Shown here in pieces: positions 1-7,023 of a DNA stretch of 64,000 bases. Made by a program: the position numbers and the translations under genes. The notes beneath the pieces were generated by a model. The model was not told where the DNA came from, searched no databases, and was given only the letters and a program-made list of their open reading frames with translations. Numbering within the stretch: the stretch's first letter is position 1; the number at the start of each line of letters is the position of its first letter. Location of the stretch: assembly GCF_041154745.1 (NCBI RefSeq), contig NZ_AP031573.1, positions 2,914,001 through 2,978,000 on the forward strand. Direction: 5' to 3'. Origin of the DNA: Flavobacterium sp. CFS9 (GTDB taxonomy: Bacteria; Bacteroidota; Bacteroidia; Flavobacteriales; Flavobacteriaceae).

Positions 1-360
1 GAGTCTCCGGCAGGTAAAAAAGTGTATGCCAGTGAAGCTAAAATAAGGAAGTCCATTAGTGATTTTACCAATATGGATGGAATTATAACTTCAATTTCTC
101 TTCCGCCGGACTCGAGATTAGGTTTCGGGGTGATGGTAAGAATTAACGGAGAGGATTATATCGTTAGTTTCGGGCCGGAGAACTTTAATGAGGATCAATT
201 TTGGCAATTACATAGTCTAAAAGTTAACGACAGAATAATTATAAAAAGCCATAGTGTGTCACATGCTCCCAAGTATTCTTATCCAATACTATCGGGTGAT
301 TATGTAGAACGAGATGGTAAAGTAGTTTATAAACGTGTAATTCCTAAAGACGGCTGCTAG
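1..360 (+). CDS. C-terminal part of an unidentified protein, cut by the window edge
   Basis: The frame is open from base 1 and ends with TAG at 358-360, so only the last 119 residues are visible. A GTG at 22 could serve as a start, but the reading frame runs on upstream of it, so I treat this as the tail of a longer gene. The fragment is soluble, mixed alpha/beta and without Cys clusters or membrane segments. It looks like a small C-terminal domain, with the hydrophobic strand GFGVMVRI followed by a charged stretch. I do not recognise the family. A secreted or membrane-anchored sensor tail, such as in M56/BlaR-like proteins, is one possibility I cannot support. Confidence 0.5.
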   Translation, partial: ESPAGKKVYASEAKIRKSISDFTNMDGIITSISLPPDSRLGFGVMVRINGEDYIVSFGPENFNEDQFWQLHSLKVNDRIIIKSHSVSHAPKYSYPILSGDYVERDGKVVYKRVIPKDGC

Positions 361-420
361 TAAATAAATTACGAATGACGCTCAAATTTGCGCTTTGTTG
401 TGAGTGTCAATTTGGAAAAC

Positions 421-452
421 AACAGCTTCAGAGAAATCTGAAGCTGTTGTAT
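421..452. terminator. Perfect 12-bp hairpin, probable bidirectional terminator
   Basis: Arms 421-432 and 437-448 are perfect reverse complements around a GAAA loop. The hairpin lies 60 bp after the stop of the partial gene. Nearly the same stem (AGCTTCAGA/TCTGAAGCT) recurs at 13235-13256 and 57054-57077, each time just after a gene end. Confidence 0.6.
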
Positions 453-507
453 TATCAGTTTATTGCGGATTATTATAGTGTTTATAATGAGTGTGTTCAT
501 TCTAATT

Positions 508-665
508 ATGAAAGATCATGATAGTATGTTTGAAAAAATCCCGAATTGATCGCTAGAGTAAAAAAACTGAAGGATTCTGGATGGGGTCAGACTTTGATAC
601 TTTGGGATCTTCCGGACACGGCTGAAAGCAAAGATGGGTTTCATTTGGTTCTATTAGGTAATTAA
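508..665 (+). pseudogene. Possible remnant of a small gene
   Basis: An ATG at 508 opens a 13-codon frame that stops at 547-549. One frame over, an open stretch from 546 to 665 encodes about 39 residues with protein-like composition (for example DSGWGQTLILWDLPD). Joining the two by one frameshift would give a protein of about 52 residues. No family was recognised. The rest of the 361-874 gap holds the hairpin at 421-448 and the operator-like dyad at 822-840. Confidence 0.25.
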
Positions 666-821
666 AACAGCAAGACTGCTGAAATTACCCTTTTATTAAT
701 GCGAAAAATATTCAATAAATAAACACTGATATTTCTCGGAAATATATACAAGTTAGCAATTATTACAGGGTTATGCTCTGAAACACAGATACAAACGAGT
801 TGAAAATTTTGCTGTAAAATT

Positions 822-840
822 TGGTTTGTATTGCAAACTA
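822..840. promoter_or_regulatory. Operator-like dyad upstream of the membrane protein/regulator operon
   Basis: TGGTTTG-TATTG-CAAACTA: the arms match except for one base, with a 5-nt spacer. The same sequence with perfect arms lies at 1751-1769. It sits 35 bp before the start at 875. A winged-helix regulator is the second gene of this operon, so it is the natural candidate to bind here (inference). Confidence 0.5.
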
Positions 841-874
841 CTTTACATTTACAGAGTAAATTAATATCTTCTTT

Positions 875-1438
875 ATGGAAAAAGAAATCAAATTGACACC
901 GGAACAGAGTTTGAAGCTTATTACAGAAGTAATTAATCAAACAAAAGAAAACATCAAGGCACATAGCTTTATATTTTTGCTTTGGGGTTGGACTTTGGCT
1001 TCGGCAAGTATTTTTCAATTTTTGATTCGAACGAAAACTGATTTTAAATACTATTTTTTGCCATTCCCTATTTTAGTAGCTATTGCATTGATCGTAACAA
1101 TTAATTACAACCGAAATAAAACATCAGAAACTCATTTGAATTTTTTTCTTAAAAAACTTTGGATGGCTTTGGCTTTTGGCTTTATTACCATTGTATTTGT
1201 AAGTGTTTATCAAAAAATTGAACCCTTTACTTATACATTGATATTAGCTGCAATTGGCACAACAGTTTCGGGGATGGCAATGAAATTTAAACCGTTGATG
1301 TTTGGTGGTGTTTGTTTCCTTATTGCATCTATTTGTTGTGTTTTTATTACAGACGAATTCAAAGTTTTGCTTCACGGTTTTGCAATTGTTGTAGGTTATT
1401 TAATTCCGGGATACATACTTAAAAATTCAAAATTATAA
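875..1438 (+). CDS. Multi-pass inner-membrane protein of unknown function
   Basis: This 187-residue protein has a charged N-terminal segment of about 28 residues (LTPEQSLKLITEVINQTKENI), then five or six hydrophobic helices at roughly 31-50, 61-79, 94-113, 118-136, 140-156 and 163-182, and a short basic tail. No catalytic motif is visible. It is followed after 4 bp by a winged-helix regulator, so the two are translated together. In Bacteroidetes, small membrane proteins of this layout often sit beside such regulators as possible sensors or co-regulators; that role here is inference. An operator-like dyad lies directly upstream, suggesting autoregulation of the pair. Confidence 0.7.
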   Translation: MEKEIKLTPEQSLKLITEVINQTKENIKAHSFIFLLWGWTLASASIFQFLIRTKTDFKYYFLPFPILVAIALIVTINYNRNKTSETHLNFFLKKLWMALAFGFITIVFVSVYQKIEPFTYTLILAAIGTTVSGMAMKFKPLMFGGVCFLIASICCVFITDEFKVLLHGFAIVVGYLIPGYILKNSKL

Positions 1439-1442
1439 TAGA

Positions 1443-1736
1443 ATGGCGGAGACTTTTGAGGAACTAGATCCTGTTTTGAATGCACCAGTTCGTTTGGCTA
1501 TTGTTTCTGCACTTGTTAAAATGAAACAAGCTGATTTTGGTTATTTGCAAGAGATAACCAAAACAACACAAGGCAATTTAAGCCATCAGATAAAGAAACT
1601 AAATGAAGCAAAATATATTGAAATAGAAAAAACATTTAAAGGAAACTATCCGCAAACAATTTGTAAACTAACAAAAACAGGGAAAATTGCCTTTGAAAGT
1701 TATGTAGAAACAATAAAAAAATATCTGCATCTCTAA
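1443..1736 (+). CDS. Winged-helix transcriptional regulator (ArsR/MarR-like, HTH_34 type)
   Basis: This 97-residue protein is a stand-alone winged helix. It has a helical N-terminus with LNAPVRLAIVSAL, a recognition-helix region around TTQGNLSHQIKKL (residues 42-54) and a wing with KGNYPQTICKLTKTG. This layout matches the transcriptional regulators annotated as winged-helix DNA-binding domain HTH_34. It lies 4 bp after the membrane-protein gene. The dyads TTTG-TATTG-CAAA upstream of its own operon (822-840) and of the following SGNH hydrolase operon (1751-1769) are its best candidate operators. No metal-binding Cys pair is present, so a metal sensor is unlikely. Confidence 0.8.
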   Translation: MAETFEELDPVLNAPVRLAIVSALVKMKQADFGYLQEITKTTQGNLSHQIKKLNEAKYIEIEKTFKGNYPQTICKLTKTGKIAFESYVETIKKYLHL

Positions 1737-1750
1737 TTTTTTTGCTTTTT

Positions 1751-1769
1751 TAGTTTGTATTGCAAACTA
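1751..1769. promoter_or_regulatory. Perfect operator-like dyad upstream of the SGNH hydrolase operon
   Basis: TAGTTTG-TATTG-CAAACTA has perfect 7-bp arms and a 5-nt spacer. A further half-site, CAAACT, follows at 1780-1785. It is the better copy of the motif at 822-840 and lies 31 bp before the start at 1800, where a bound repressor would block transcription. Confidence 0.55.
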
Positions 1770-1799
1770 GAATTATTTACAAACTAAAATTTAGCCATT

Positions 1800-2714
1800 A
1801 TGAAAACAATGAACCAAGTATTTCTCACGCTGCTCTTTTTAAATAGCATAGGAAACGTAAACGCACAAGAAAAAACAATTAATAAAATGGAAACAAAAAA
1901 AATAGCATATGCAGACAAGATATTGCTTCATATGCACCCGGAAAAGTTTTTGAATTTTTTACCAAATTTAAATGATGAGCAAATTGCACATTTATACGGT
2001 ATGTCAATAGAAGAGTATTTATTGGCTAAAAAAGTTTATGAGGATCAGGCCCAAAATACAGCATCAGAACTTTTGACAAATTCAGACTTTGCATTTAAAA
2101 TTGATAAACTCCCTTTCAGGAAAAATCAGACTGTTTTAGTAATTGGTGAAAGTACAGCAGATGCTTTAAACTCCTGGGTTTATATTATGCAATATCTTTT
2201 AAATCAAAGGCGGCCACAAGACAATATTCGTATCATTAATGCTGCGATTTCAGGACAAACTACAACAGAAGCACTTCGAAAAATAACGACACAAGTAAAA
2301 TTAAGTCCCGATTGGGTGATTTGTCATTTGGGCACAAATGATTGTATGCGTTATGGAAACCAAAAAACAACCGTTTCTTTAGCAGAGACGATTGCAAATC
2401 TCAATACTATAAAAGAGCTAATTAATAAAAACACAAAAGCAAATATGGTTTGGCTTACACCAGTACCAATTGACGAGAAAAAAGCAGAAAATTTTCAGCC
2501 ATTCAAAACTCAACAATTGAGTTTAAAAAATTCAGATTTAAATGAGATTAGTAAATATTTGAAAGCCCGGTCAGAATCTGTAATTGATTTAACAGAAGAA
2601 TTTGGGAATCCTGTAAATCCTGAATTCGTTCAGTATGATGGTATACATCTTACTATTGATGGGCAAAAAGCAATAGTGAAATCTTTAATCAATAAATTAT
2701 CAAACATAAAATAG
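1800..2714 (+). CDS. Exported SGNH/GDSL-family hydrolase
   Basis: This 304-residue protein has an N-terminal signal peptide (about residues 1-22, ending NAQ). The SGNH blocks are visible in order: block I VLVIGES with the nucleophile Ser118, block II with Gly in the segment around 150-153, block III HLGTND with Asn180, and block V YDGIH with Asp280 and His283. All four catalytic or oxyanion positions are therefore present. Such enzymes are esterases, lipases or acetyl-esterases of carbohydrates or peptidoglycan; the substrate cannot be read from the sequence. An alpha-helical region of about 80 residues precedes the catalytic domain. The next gene begins 1 bp after the stop codon, so the two form an operon. 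Confidence 0.8.
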   Translation: MKTMNQVFLTLLFLNSIGNVNAQEKTINKMETKKIAYADKILLHMHPEKFLNFLPNLNDEQIAHLYGMSIEEYLLAKKVYEDQAQNTASELLTNSDFAFKIDKLPFRKNQTVLVIGESTADALNSWVYIMQYLLNQRRPQDNIRIINAAISGQTTTEALRKITTQVKLSPDWVICHLGTNDCMRYGNQKTTVSLAETIANLNTIKELINKNTKANMVWLTPVPIDEKKAENFQPFKTQQLSLKNSDLNEISKYLKARSESVIDLTEEFGNPVNPEFVQYDGIHLTIDGQKAIVKSLINKLSNIK

Positions 2715-2715
2715 T

Positions 2716-3189
2716 ATGAAAACGAAATTGACAAATCCGATTTTAATTGCCTGCATTATCTTTTTAAGTATAAGTGCATCAGCAGGGCTTTACGAACATT
2801 TATTTGGTATTCCGGAAATGCTAAAAAATCCGTCAACAATGATAACCAAAAGTAATAACCAATTGGGACAAGCTGTAAAATTTTGGATCCCCGTTCATCT
2901 TTTGATCTTACTTACAATCGTGTTATCATTAATTTTTAATTGGAAAATCCCAGCCCGAAAAAAATTAATCCTGTCAGCATTCATCAGCTATATGTATATC
3001 ACAATAATAAGCATATTCTTTGCGAAAAAATTGGAAATATTTAAAAATATGACAGACAACATTGACTTTCAAAAGCAAACAGATCTTTGGATAACAGTTT
3101 CGTGGCACAGACCAATTTTGATGATAATAATTGAAATACTATTGCTGATAGCACTTTCACGTCCTGTATTATACAAACAAGTAGGGTAA
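2716..3189 (+). CDS. Four-helix membrane protein of unknown function
   Basis: This 157-residue protein has about four transmembrane helices, at roughly 8-26, 55-75, 87-105 and 130-150. The periplasmic loop after helix 1 contains GLYEHLFGIPEM. The family resembles DUF1772-like small membrane proteins in size and layout, but I see no decisive motif. It starts 1 bp after the SGNH hydrolase stop and is probably co-transcribed with it under the same operator-like dyad. Confidence 0.65.
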   Translation: MKTKLTNPILIACIIFLSISASAGLYEHLFGIPEMLKNPSTMITKSNNQLGQAVKFWIPVHLLILLTIVLSLIFNWKIPARKKLILSAFISYMYITIISIFFAKKLEIFKNMTDNIDFQKQTDLWITVSWHRPILMIIIEILLLIALSRPVLYKQVG

Positions 3190-3247
3190 GGGAACGAGGT
3201 GCAAAGAACTGTTAAATAGGGTTTTGTAAAATTGGGGTACAAGTGCT

Positions 3248-3289
3248 AAATTTTTCAGAAAAAAGAATATAAACAACAAATTCATCCAT
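3248..3289 (-). pseudogene. Truncated third copy of the GIY-YIG gene (first 14 codons)
   Basis: Read on the minus strand from 3289, the sequence encodes MDEFVVYILFSEKF, which matches the start MEEFVVYILYSEKF of the two intact GIY-YIG genes. The upstream sequence with TTATAAACA also matches. Beyond codon 14 the similarity ends abruptly. This is the broken end of the repeat array. Confidence 0.7.
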
Positions 3290-3316
3290 GATTACAAAGT
3301 GTTATAAACAAAAAAA

Positions 3317-3397
3317 AACACCACTTGTTGAAGTGGTGTTTTACTTAGTAGCGGGAACAGGACTCGAACCTGTGTCCGCCGCGGCGGATATGAGTCC
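3317..3397 (-). repeat. tRNA-Met 3'-half remnant with duplicated terminator (outer copy)
   Basis: Bases 3349-3378 repeat the T arm and acceptor 3' strand of the tRNA-Met at 4202-4274. Bases 3317-3340 repeat its terminator hairpin (AACACCACTT, loop GTTG). The remainder holds a mutated anticodon-arm-like segment (CGGACTCATATCCG on the minus strand) and the 14-bp palindrome TCCGCCGCGGCGGA. No 5' half of a tRNA is present, so it is not a functional tRNA. Confidence 0.65.
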
Positions 3398-3403
3398 GAT
3401 CAG

Positions 3404-3658
3404 CTATAACTTTTGGATAAGATCTTTGATAAATTCTCTTCCAATTCCGGTTTTTAAATATTTTTCTCTTTTCATTGCTTCAGATTTAGAATTAAAAAAT
3501 TCTAAATGAATTACTTTCCAAGGTCTGAATTTTAATGTGTACCCTTTTGCCTCAAGGCGATTATGTGATTTAAATCTTTCAATTAGATTAGAAGTAAAGC
3601 CGGTATAATTTTTATTGAATTTTTCTGAATAAAGAATGTAAACAACGAACTCTTCCAT
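3404..3658 (-). CDS. GIY-YIG nuclease-family small protein, copy 1
   Basis: This 84-residue single-domain protein has VYILYS near residues 6-11 and YTGFTSNLIERFKSHN after it, the GIY-YIG core with the family Arg and His. SEAMKREKYLKTGIGREF near the end is the usual C-terminal signature of the UPF0213/GIY-YIG group. Such proteins resemble the catalytic domain of homing endonucleases and UvrC, but most are uncharacterised. The gene is flanked on its 3' side by a decayed tRNA-Met 3' half and has an identical neighbour 375 bp away, which suggests recent spread or unequal recombination at the tRNA. Confidence 0.85.
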   Translation of the reverse strand: MEEFVVYILYSEKFNKNYTGFTSNLIERFKSHNRLEAKGYTLKFRPWKVIHLEFFNSKSEAMKREKYLKTGIGREFIKDLIQKL

Positions 3659-3718
3659 AATATAAAATTGTTATAAACACACACACACACCAGCTTTTTC
3701 AAATGGTGTTTTACTTAG

Positions 3719-3772
3719 TAGCTCATCGTGGCGAAGACTCGAACCTGTGTCCGCCGCGGCGGATATGAGTCC
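3719..3772 (-). repeat. tRNA-like remnant between the GIY-YIG units
   Basis: The segment keeps the T-arm sequence and the TCCGCCGCGGCGGA palindrome of the other copies. The acceptor-side bases differ (CTCATCGTGGCGAA in place of GCGGGAACAG on the plus strand). This points to a junction of independent insertion or recombination events. Confidence 0.5.
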
Positions 3773-3778
3773 GATCAG

Positions 3779-4033
3779 CTATAACTTTTGGATAAGATCT
3801 TTGATAAATTCTCTTCCAATTCCGGTTTTTAAATATTTTTCTCTTTTCATTGCTTCAGATTTAGAATTAAAAAATTCTAAATGAATTACTTTCCAAGGTC
3901 TGAATTTTAATGTGTACCCTTTTGCCTCAAGGCGATTATGTGATTTAAATCTTTCAATTAGATTAGAAGTAAAGCCGGTATAATTTTTATTGAATTTTTC
4001 TGAATAAAGAATGTAAACAACGAACTCTTCCAT
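3779..4033 (-). CDS. GIY-YIG nuclease-family small protein, copy 2
   Basis: The 84-residue protein is identical to the one encoded at 3404-3658, with the same GIY-YIG core (VYILYS, YTGFTS) and C-terminal REKYLKTG signature. The DNA around it is also duplicated. It lies between the intact tRNA-Met and copy 1. The identity means the duplication is very recent, or is kept uniform by recombination. Function as an active nuclease is inferred from the family only. Confidence 0.85.
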   Translation of the reverse strand: MEEFVVYILYSEKFNKNYTGFTSNLIERFKSHNRLEAKGYTLKFRPWKVIHLEFFNSKSEAMKREKYLKTGIGREFIKDLIQKL

Positions 4034-4095
4034 AATATAAAATTGTTATAAACACACACACACACACCAGCTTTTTCAAATGGTGTTTTACTTAG

Positions 4096-4147
4096 TAGCG
4101 GGAACAGGACTCGAACCTGTGTCCGCCGCGGCGGATATAGGCCCGAC
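4096..4147 (-). repeat. tRNA-Met 3'-half remnant (inner copy)
   Basis: Acceptor 3' strand and T arm are identical to the intact tRNA at 4202-4274. They are followed by the TCCGCCGCGGCGGA palindrome and a segment resembling the anticodon arm (GTCGGGC then CTATATCCG on the minus strand). There is no 5' half. Confidence 0.6.
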
Positions 4148-4167
4148 AGTTTTCATTTTGAAACAAA

Positions 4168-4193
4168 AAAACACCACTTGTTGAAGTGGTGTT
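4168..4193 (-). terminator. Terminator of the initiator tRNA-Met gene
   Basis: The stem AACACCACTT/AAGTGGTGTT with loop GTTG is followed on the minus strand by a run of T. It lies immediately after the tRNA 3' end. An identical copy is at 3317-3340. Confidence 0.75.
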
Positions 4194-4201
4194 TTACTTA
4201 G

Positions 4202-4274
4202 TAGCGGGAACAGGACTCGAACCTGTGACCTTCGGGTTATGAGCCCGACGAGCTGCCTACTGCTCTATCCCGCG
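4202..4274 (-). tRNA. tRNA-Met (CAT), initiator type
   Basis: The minus strand folds as a complete cloverleaf of 73 nt. The anticodon loop CTCATAA gives CAT. Its stem has three consecutive G-C pairs (GGG/CCC), and the first acceptor base pair is mismatched (C1 against T72). Both are marks of initiator tRNA. The T loop TTCGAGT is canonical. CCA is not encoded. A promoter (4287-4316) and terminator (4168-4193) flank it. The partial copies of its 3' half next door suggest this gene is a recurrent insertion or recombination site. Confidence 0.93.
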
Positions 4275-4286
4275 ATGTTTCGGGTG

Positions 4287-4316
4287 CAAAGATACACACT
4301 AAATACGGTTATGCAA
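4287..4316 (-). promoter_or_regulatory. Bacteroidetes-type promoter of tRNA-Met
   Basis: On the minus strand a TTG box (4314-4316) and TATCTTTG (4287-4294) are separated by 19 nt. This matches the Bacteroidetes TTG/TAnnTTTG consensus. The -7 element ends 12 nt before the tRNA. Confidence 0.75.
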
Positions 4317-4401
4317 GCAAAAAATGGAAATATTTTTAAATACTTTAGTTTTTGATGTAAATTATTGATGTATAGCTTGTTGTGTTTTGTGTAAAAAAGG
4401 T

Positions 4402-4926
4402 TCAAATTTTATATTTCAGTAATTCAGCATACGGATCTCCATTTAGACCTAATAAAAAAGCAAAAGCAGGTTCAGTTTTGTAACCTTTTTGTTTGAGTTT
4501 GATAATTTCAGATCGAAAATTTTCGTCTTTCGATTGCAGAATTTCATGCTCGATAACCATGTGGCGATAAGCGTTCTGCTCTTTGGTTGGAAGATTTTGC
4601 CCAAAGATTTCAAATTCAAAAGGGTCTATTTTAAAACTCGCAATAATCGATTCTCTGTTATCAATCACCGTTTCCCGAATCGTATAATTGTCTTTGTTTC
4701 CGAAAGTAACATGAAGTTTTTTGATAAATTCAGTTTTGTTTTTCCAGTAACAAATGATGTCCAAATCACTACTTTCAATATCGATCGCAATAGGGATAGT
4801 GCCTGCAAAAAGAGGTTCAAATTCAACAATATCAGACAAAATATGATGCTGAGTCAGGACTTCATAAGCCTGAATCTGTTTGCCGTTTCCATTTTTTAGA
4901 TAATCAATAGTGGTAAAATCGATCAT
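4402..4926 (-). CDS. DUF4269-family protein (nucleotidyltransferase-like)
   Basis: This 174-residue protein contains FAGTIPIAIDIESSDLDIICYW (about residues 40-61), a nucleotidyltransferase-like core with a D-x-D pair. A long C-terminal helical region with HMVIEHEIL and AFAFLLGLNGDPYAELL follows. This fits the DUF4269 family, which is uncharacterised. The start overlaps the stop of the upstream glycosyltransferase gene by 4 bp (ATGA), so the two are translationally coupled. No substrate can be assigned. Confidence 0.75.
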   Translation of the reverse strand: MIDFTTIDYLKNGNGKQIQAYEVLTQHHILSDIVEFEPLFAGTIPIAIDIESSDLDIICYWKNKTEFIKKLHVTFGNKDNYTIRETVIDNRESIIASFKIDPFEFEIFGQNLPTKEQNAYRHMVIEHEILQSKDENFRSEIIKLKQKGYKTEPAFAFLLGLNGDPYAELLKYKI

Positions 4927-6449
4927 TTACTATAATTAGTTTCTTCTTCAATTTCATCTTTGAGTCTTTTGTTGACGTCGATTTTGGCATTGGTGAAAAC
5001 AAAAATCGTGGCACCATGCTCCCTTGCATATTTGTTGGTGATCTCGCCTGCAATGCGGGAAGATTCAAAGAAAGGACTGGTTTCCTTAAGTTCAGCAGTT
5101 CTTTCCCAGGAGTTTTTAACTCTGATGACGTTTTTGTAGGGTACATCAAGCACAAACCAATTGAGATAATCGGCGTTGAAAGAGACTGCTTTGATTCCTT
5201 TTTTAGAGTAATAATTTATCGCACCAGCTTGTCCGTAATTATCGCAGAGTACCAGTGTTGTTTCGGGATTTGGAATTAGGGCATAAACAGAATCGGTTTT
5301 TCGGGCGAGTTCTTTCCAGCCCAGCATATCGGCAAAATCCTGCGGTAATTCGTGGTCTTTTCCATCTTCCCAACGCAGCATGCCCAGTTTTTGATAAGCT
5401 TCCGGATTTTTCACGATGTACTCCGGACTTTTATTAGGGAAGGCTAAATCGTACATGGGAATAAAAAACAACAATGGAAGGATGATGAAAACAGGTTTTA
5501 GATAACGTTTCCAGCCTGTTTGGAGTACCTGAGAAAGAAAAACAGCTCCAAAAGCAATATAAACAGGGTACAAACCGATGGCATAATAAGCTTTGGCTTT
5601 GAAATACAGAAAGACTGCCAGTGTAAAAATCATCGAAGCAAAAAAGAATCGGTATTTTTCGAATGGTTTGTAGAAAAGCAATGCATACAAAGCGGAAAGA
5701 ATAACAAAGAGCGAACCGATGAAAAATAACAATTGTTTTTCTAAAAACTCCATTCGATCTACATTAACGAGTTGTGTTTCGGCCAACTCTTTCATGTGAT
5801 GTACAATTGGGAAATGGTTGTTGTACTGCCATAGAATATTTGGTAGAATCAGAATTAACCCTAAAAGCAATGCCCAATAGAGATTTTTTTCTGTAAATAT
5901 CTTCCTTTGACCGGATAGGAGAAGAGCAGGCAGTAGACCTATGATTAGAAACAGAATGTTGTATTTGTTCAGAAAGCCAAAAGCAAAGACAACGGTGCCC
6001 ATGTAAAACCATTTTTTGTTTTCGGTGGTCGTGTATTGCACAAGTACATAATAAAAAGTGGTCCAGCACAAGATGTCCAATGAGTTAGGCTGGTATAAGA
6101 TATTGATTCGTAACAAGGTTGAAAACGTAATGCAGGTTGCTCCTAAAATCAGGGCGTATAAATTTCCTTTTAAAGCCTCAATCGTTTTCCAAACCATCAA
6201 AAGCGTTAAAACTCCAAAAAGCACTGGGAAAAATTTTACCCAGAAAACCGAATTTCCAAGTAAAAGGATGAGGTAAGAAATCCAGGACGTAACCGGAGGA
6301 ACCGATAAATATCCCCATGCCAAATGATGCGCCTGATCCAGATGCAGGTATTCGTCACGCTGCAAATCATATTCGGGGCTTATTAAAAGGTATTGTAATA
6401 TAAATTTTAAAGCGATAAACCCGAGTAGAATGGCAGTTTTTTTGGACAT
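4923..6449 (-). CDS. ArnT/PMT-like integral membrane glycosyltransferase (GT39 fold)
   Basis: This 508-residue protein has about 11 predicted hydrophobic helices in the first 340 residues and a soluble C-terminal domain of about 150 residues facing the periplasm. The first periplasmic loop carries YDLQRDEYLHLDQAHHLAWGY, with the acidic DE pair expected for catalysis in the GT-C superfamily. Such enzymes move sugars from polyprenyl phosphate donors to lipids or proteins. The target here is unknown. It forms a two-gene operon with the DUF4269 protein. The upstream 6450-6574 stretch is AT-rich, and I found no clear promoter in it. Confidence 0.8.
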   Translation of the reverse strand: MSKKTAILLGFIALKFILQYLLISPEYDLQRDEYLHLDQAHHLAWGYLSVPPVTSWISYLILLLGNSVFWVKFFPVLFGVLTLLMVWKTIEALKGNLYALILGATCITFSTLLRINILYQPNSLDILCWTTFYYVLVQYTTTENKKWFYMGTVVFAFGFLNKYNILFLIIGLLPALLLSGQRKIFTEKNLYWALLLGLILILPNILWQYNNHFPIVHHMKELAETQLVNVDRMEFLEKQLLFFIGSLFVILSALYALLFYKPFEKYRFFFASMIFTLAVFLYFKAKAYYAIGLYPVYIAFGAVFLSQVLQTGWKRYLKPVFIILPLLFFIPMYDLAFPNKSPEYIVKNPEAYQKLGMLRWEDGKDHELPQDFADMLGWKELARKTDSVYALIPNPETTLVLCDNYGQAGAINYYSKKGIKAVSFNADYLNWFVLDVPYKNVIRVKNSWERTAELKETSPFFESSRIAGEITNKYAREHGATIFVFTNAKIDVNKRLKDEIEEETNYSK

Positions 6450-6574
6450 GGTGGTTTTTGGTTTTTGAAGTGGTCGTTTTTGATAATGGTTTAAAATTAA
6501 AGCTAATATAAGTTTATTTTGGGTTTTGTGGTAAGATTTTTTTAATTGTAATCTTTCTGAAATTGAATAAAAAT

Positions 6575-6656
6575 ACCCGATAACAGGTTGAGATTATACT
6601 TACAAATTAATTAGCTTGCATTAGTGAATTATTTATAAACTAAAATGCTATTAATT
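6575..6656 (+). promoter_or_regulatory. Conserved leader before RiPP precursor 1
   Basis: The segment shares CGATAACAGGTTGAGATTAT, a GCATTA-TGAATTATT block and AACTAAAAT-CTATTAATT with the leader of the second precursor (8836-8914), at an offset of about 2260 bp. Conservation outside coding sequence suggests a shared promoter or untranslated leader. Confidence 0.55.
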
Positions 6657-6914
6657 ATGGAACTGGAAAGTTTGAAACTAGACAAGTTTAAGGACTGTAC
6701 TTTGAAAAGAGAACAATTGTTTGTGCTAAATGGTGATGGCGTTAAAAGCCCTGCAGGAACTATTTGTGACTGGCATGGCGGTAAGCTACAAAAATTCGAT
6801 TATGGTTATGATAGTGAGAGAGGGGGATATCTTACATTTCATAACAGAAGTAATGTACGTCCATGTGATCCGGTTCTTACAAAGACCGGAGAGGATTTTT
6901 ATGCATTGCCATGA
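6657..6914 (+). CDS. Grasp-with-spasm RiPP precursor peptide 1
   Basis: This is an 85-residue peptide. I chose the ATG at 6657 over one at 6645 because the paralogue at 8915 starts at the same place (MELESLKLDKFKD). The N-terminal leader MELESLKLDKFKD..LKREQLFVLNG is the conserved Bacteroidetes natural-product leader type. The core begins after the NGDG segment and holds two Cys, several Asp/Glu/Ser/Thr and the ending YALP. Residues shared with precursor 2 include GxICxxHG, YGYDS, TFH, RS and the terminal ALP. It is followed by a secreted protein, and ATP-grasp and SPASM maturases lie downstream. The modification is probably ester or amide macrocyclisation by the ATP-grasp enzyme (inference). 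Confidence 0.75.
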   Translation: MELESLKLDKFKDCTLKREQLFVLNGDGVKSPAGTICDWHGGKLQKFDYGYDSERGGYLTFHNRSNVRPCDPVLTKTGEDFYALP

Positions 6915-7023
6915 TTTTCTTTCGATAAAATGAATTCTGTATCTGAACAAGTCTGAATCTTTTAAGTACAATTCAGGCTCGTTTTGATACGTGCAAAATG
7001 GTTTAATTTAGTAAAGTATTATT

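Larger units (their letters stand above)
3361..4099. repeat. Tandem duplication carrying a GIY-YIG gene (units 3361-3722 and 3736-4099)
   Basis: The two units are offset by 375 bp and encode identical 84-residue proteins. The only difference I found is a CA microsatellite two bases longer in the second unit. Each unit holds a tRNA T-arm/anticodon-arm-like segment, the GIY-YIG gene and a degenerate terminator-like segment. The short joint between units (about 3722-3735) has an altered acceptor-like sequence. Confidence 0.85.

Noticed and set aside
662..1018. 118-codon minus-strand ORF over the start of the membrane-protein gene
   Set aside because: It runs antisense across the operator and the start of a well-supported gene and has no family-like features.
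3288..3509. 73-codon plus-strand ORF over the tRNA remnant
   Set aside because: Its sequence is the translation of terminator, T-arm and GIY-YIG antisense DNA; such phantom ORFs are common around tRNA genes.
3680..3692. CA microsatellite near the GIY-YIG units as a CRISPR or regulatory array
   Set aside because: It is a simple CA run that differs by two bases between the duplicated units; no spacer structure exists.
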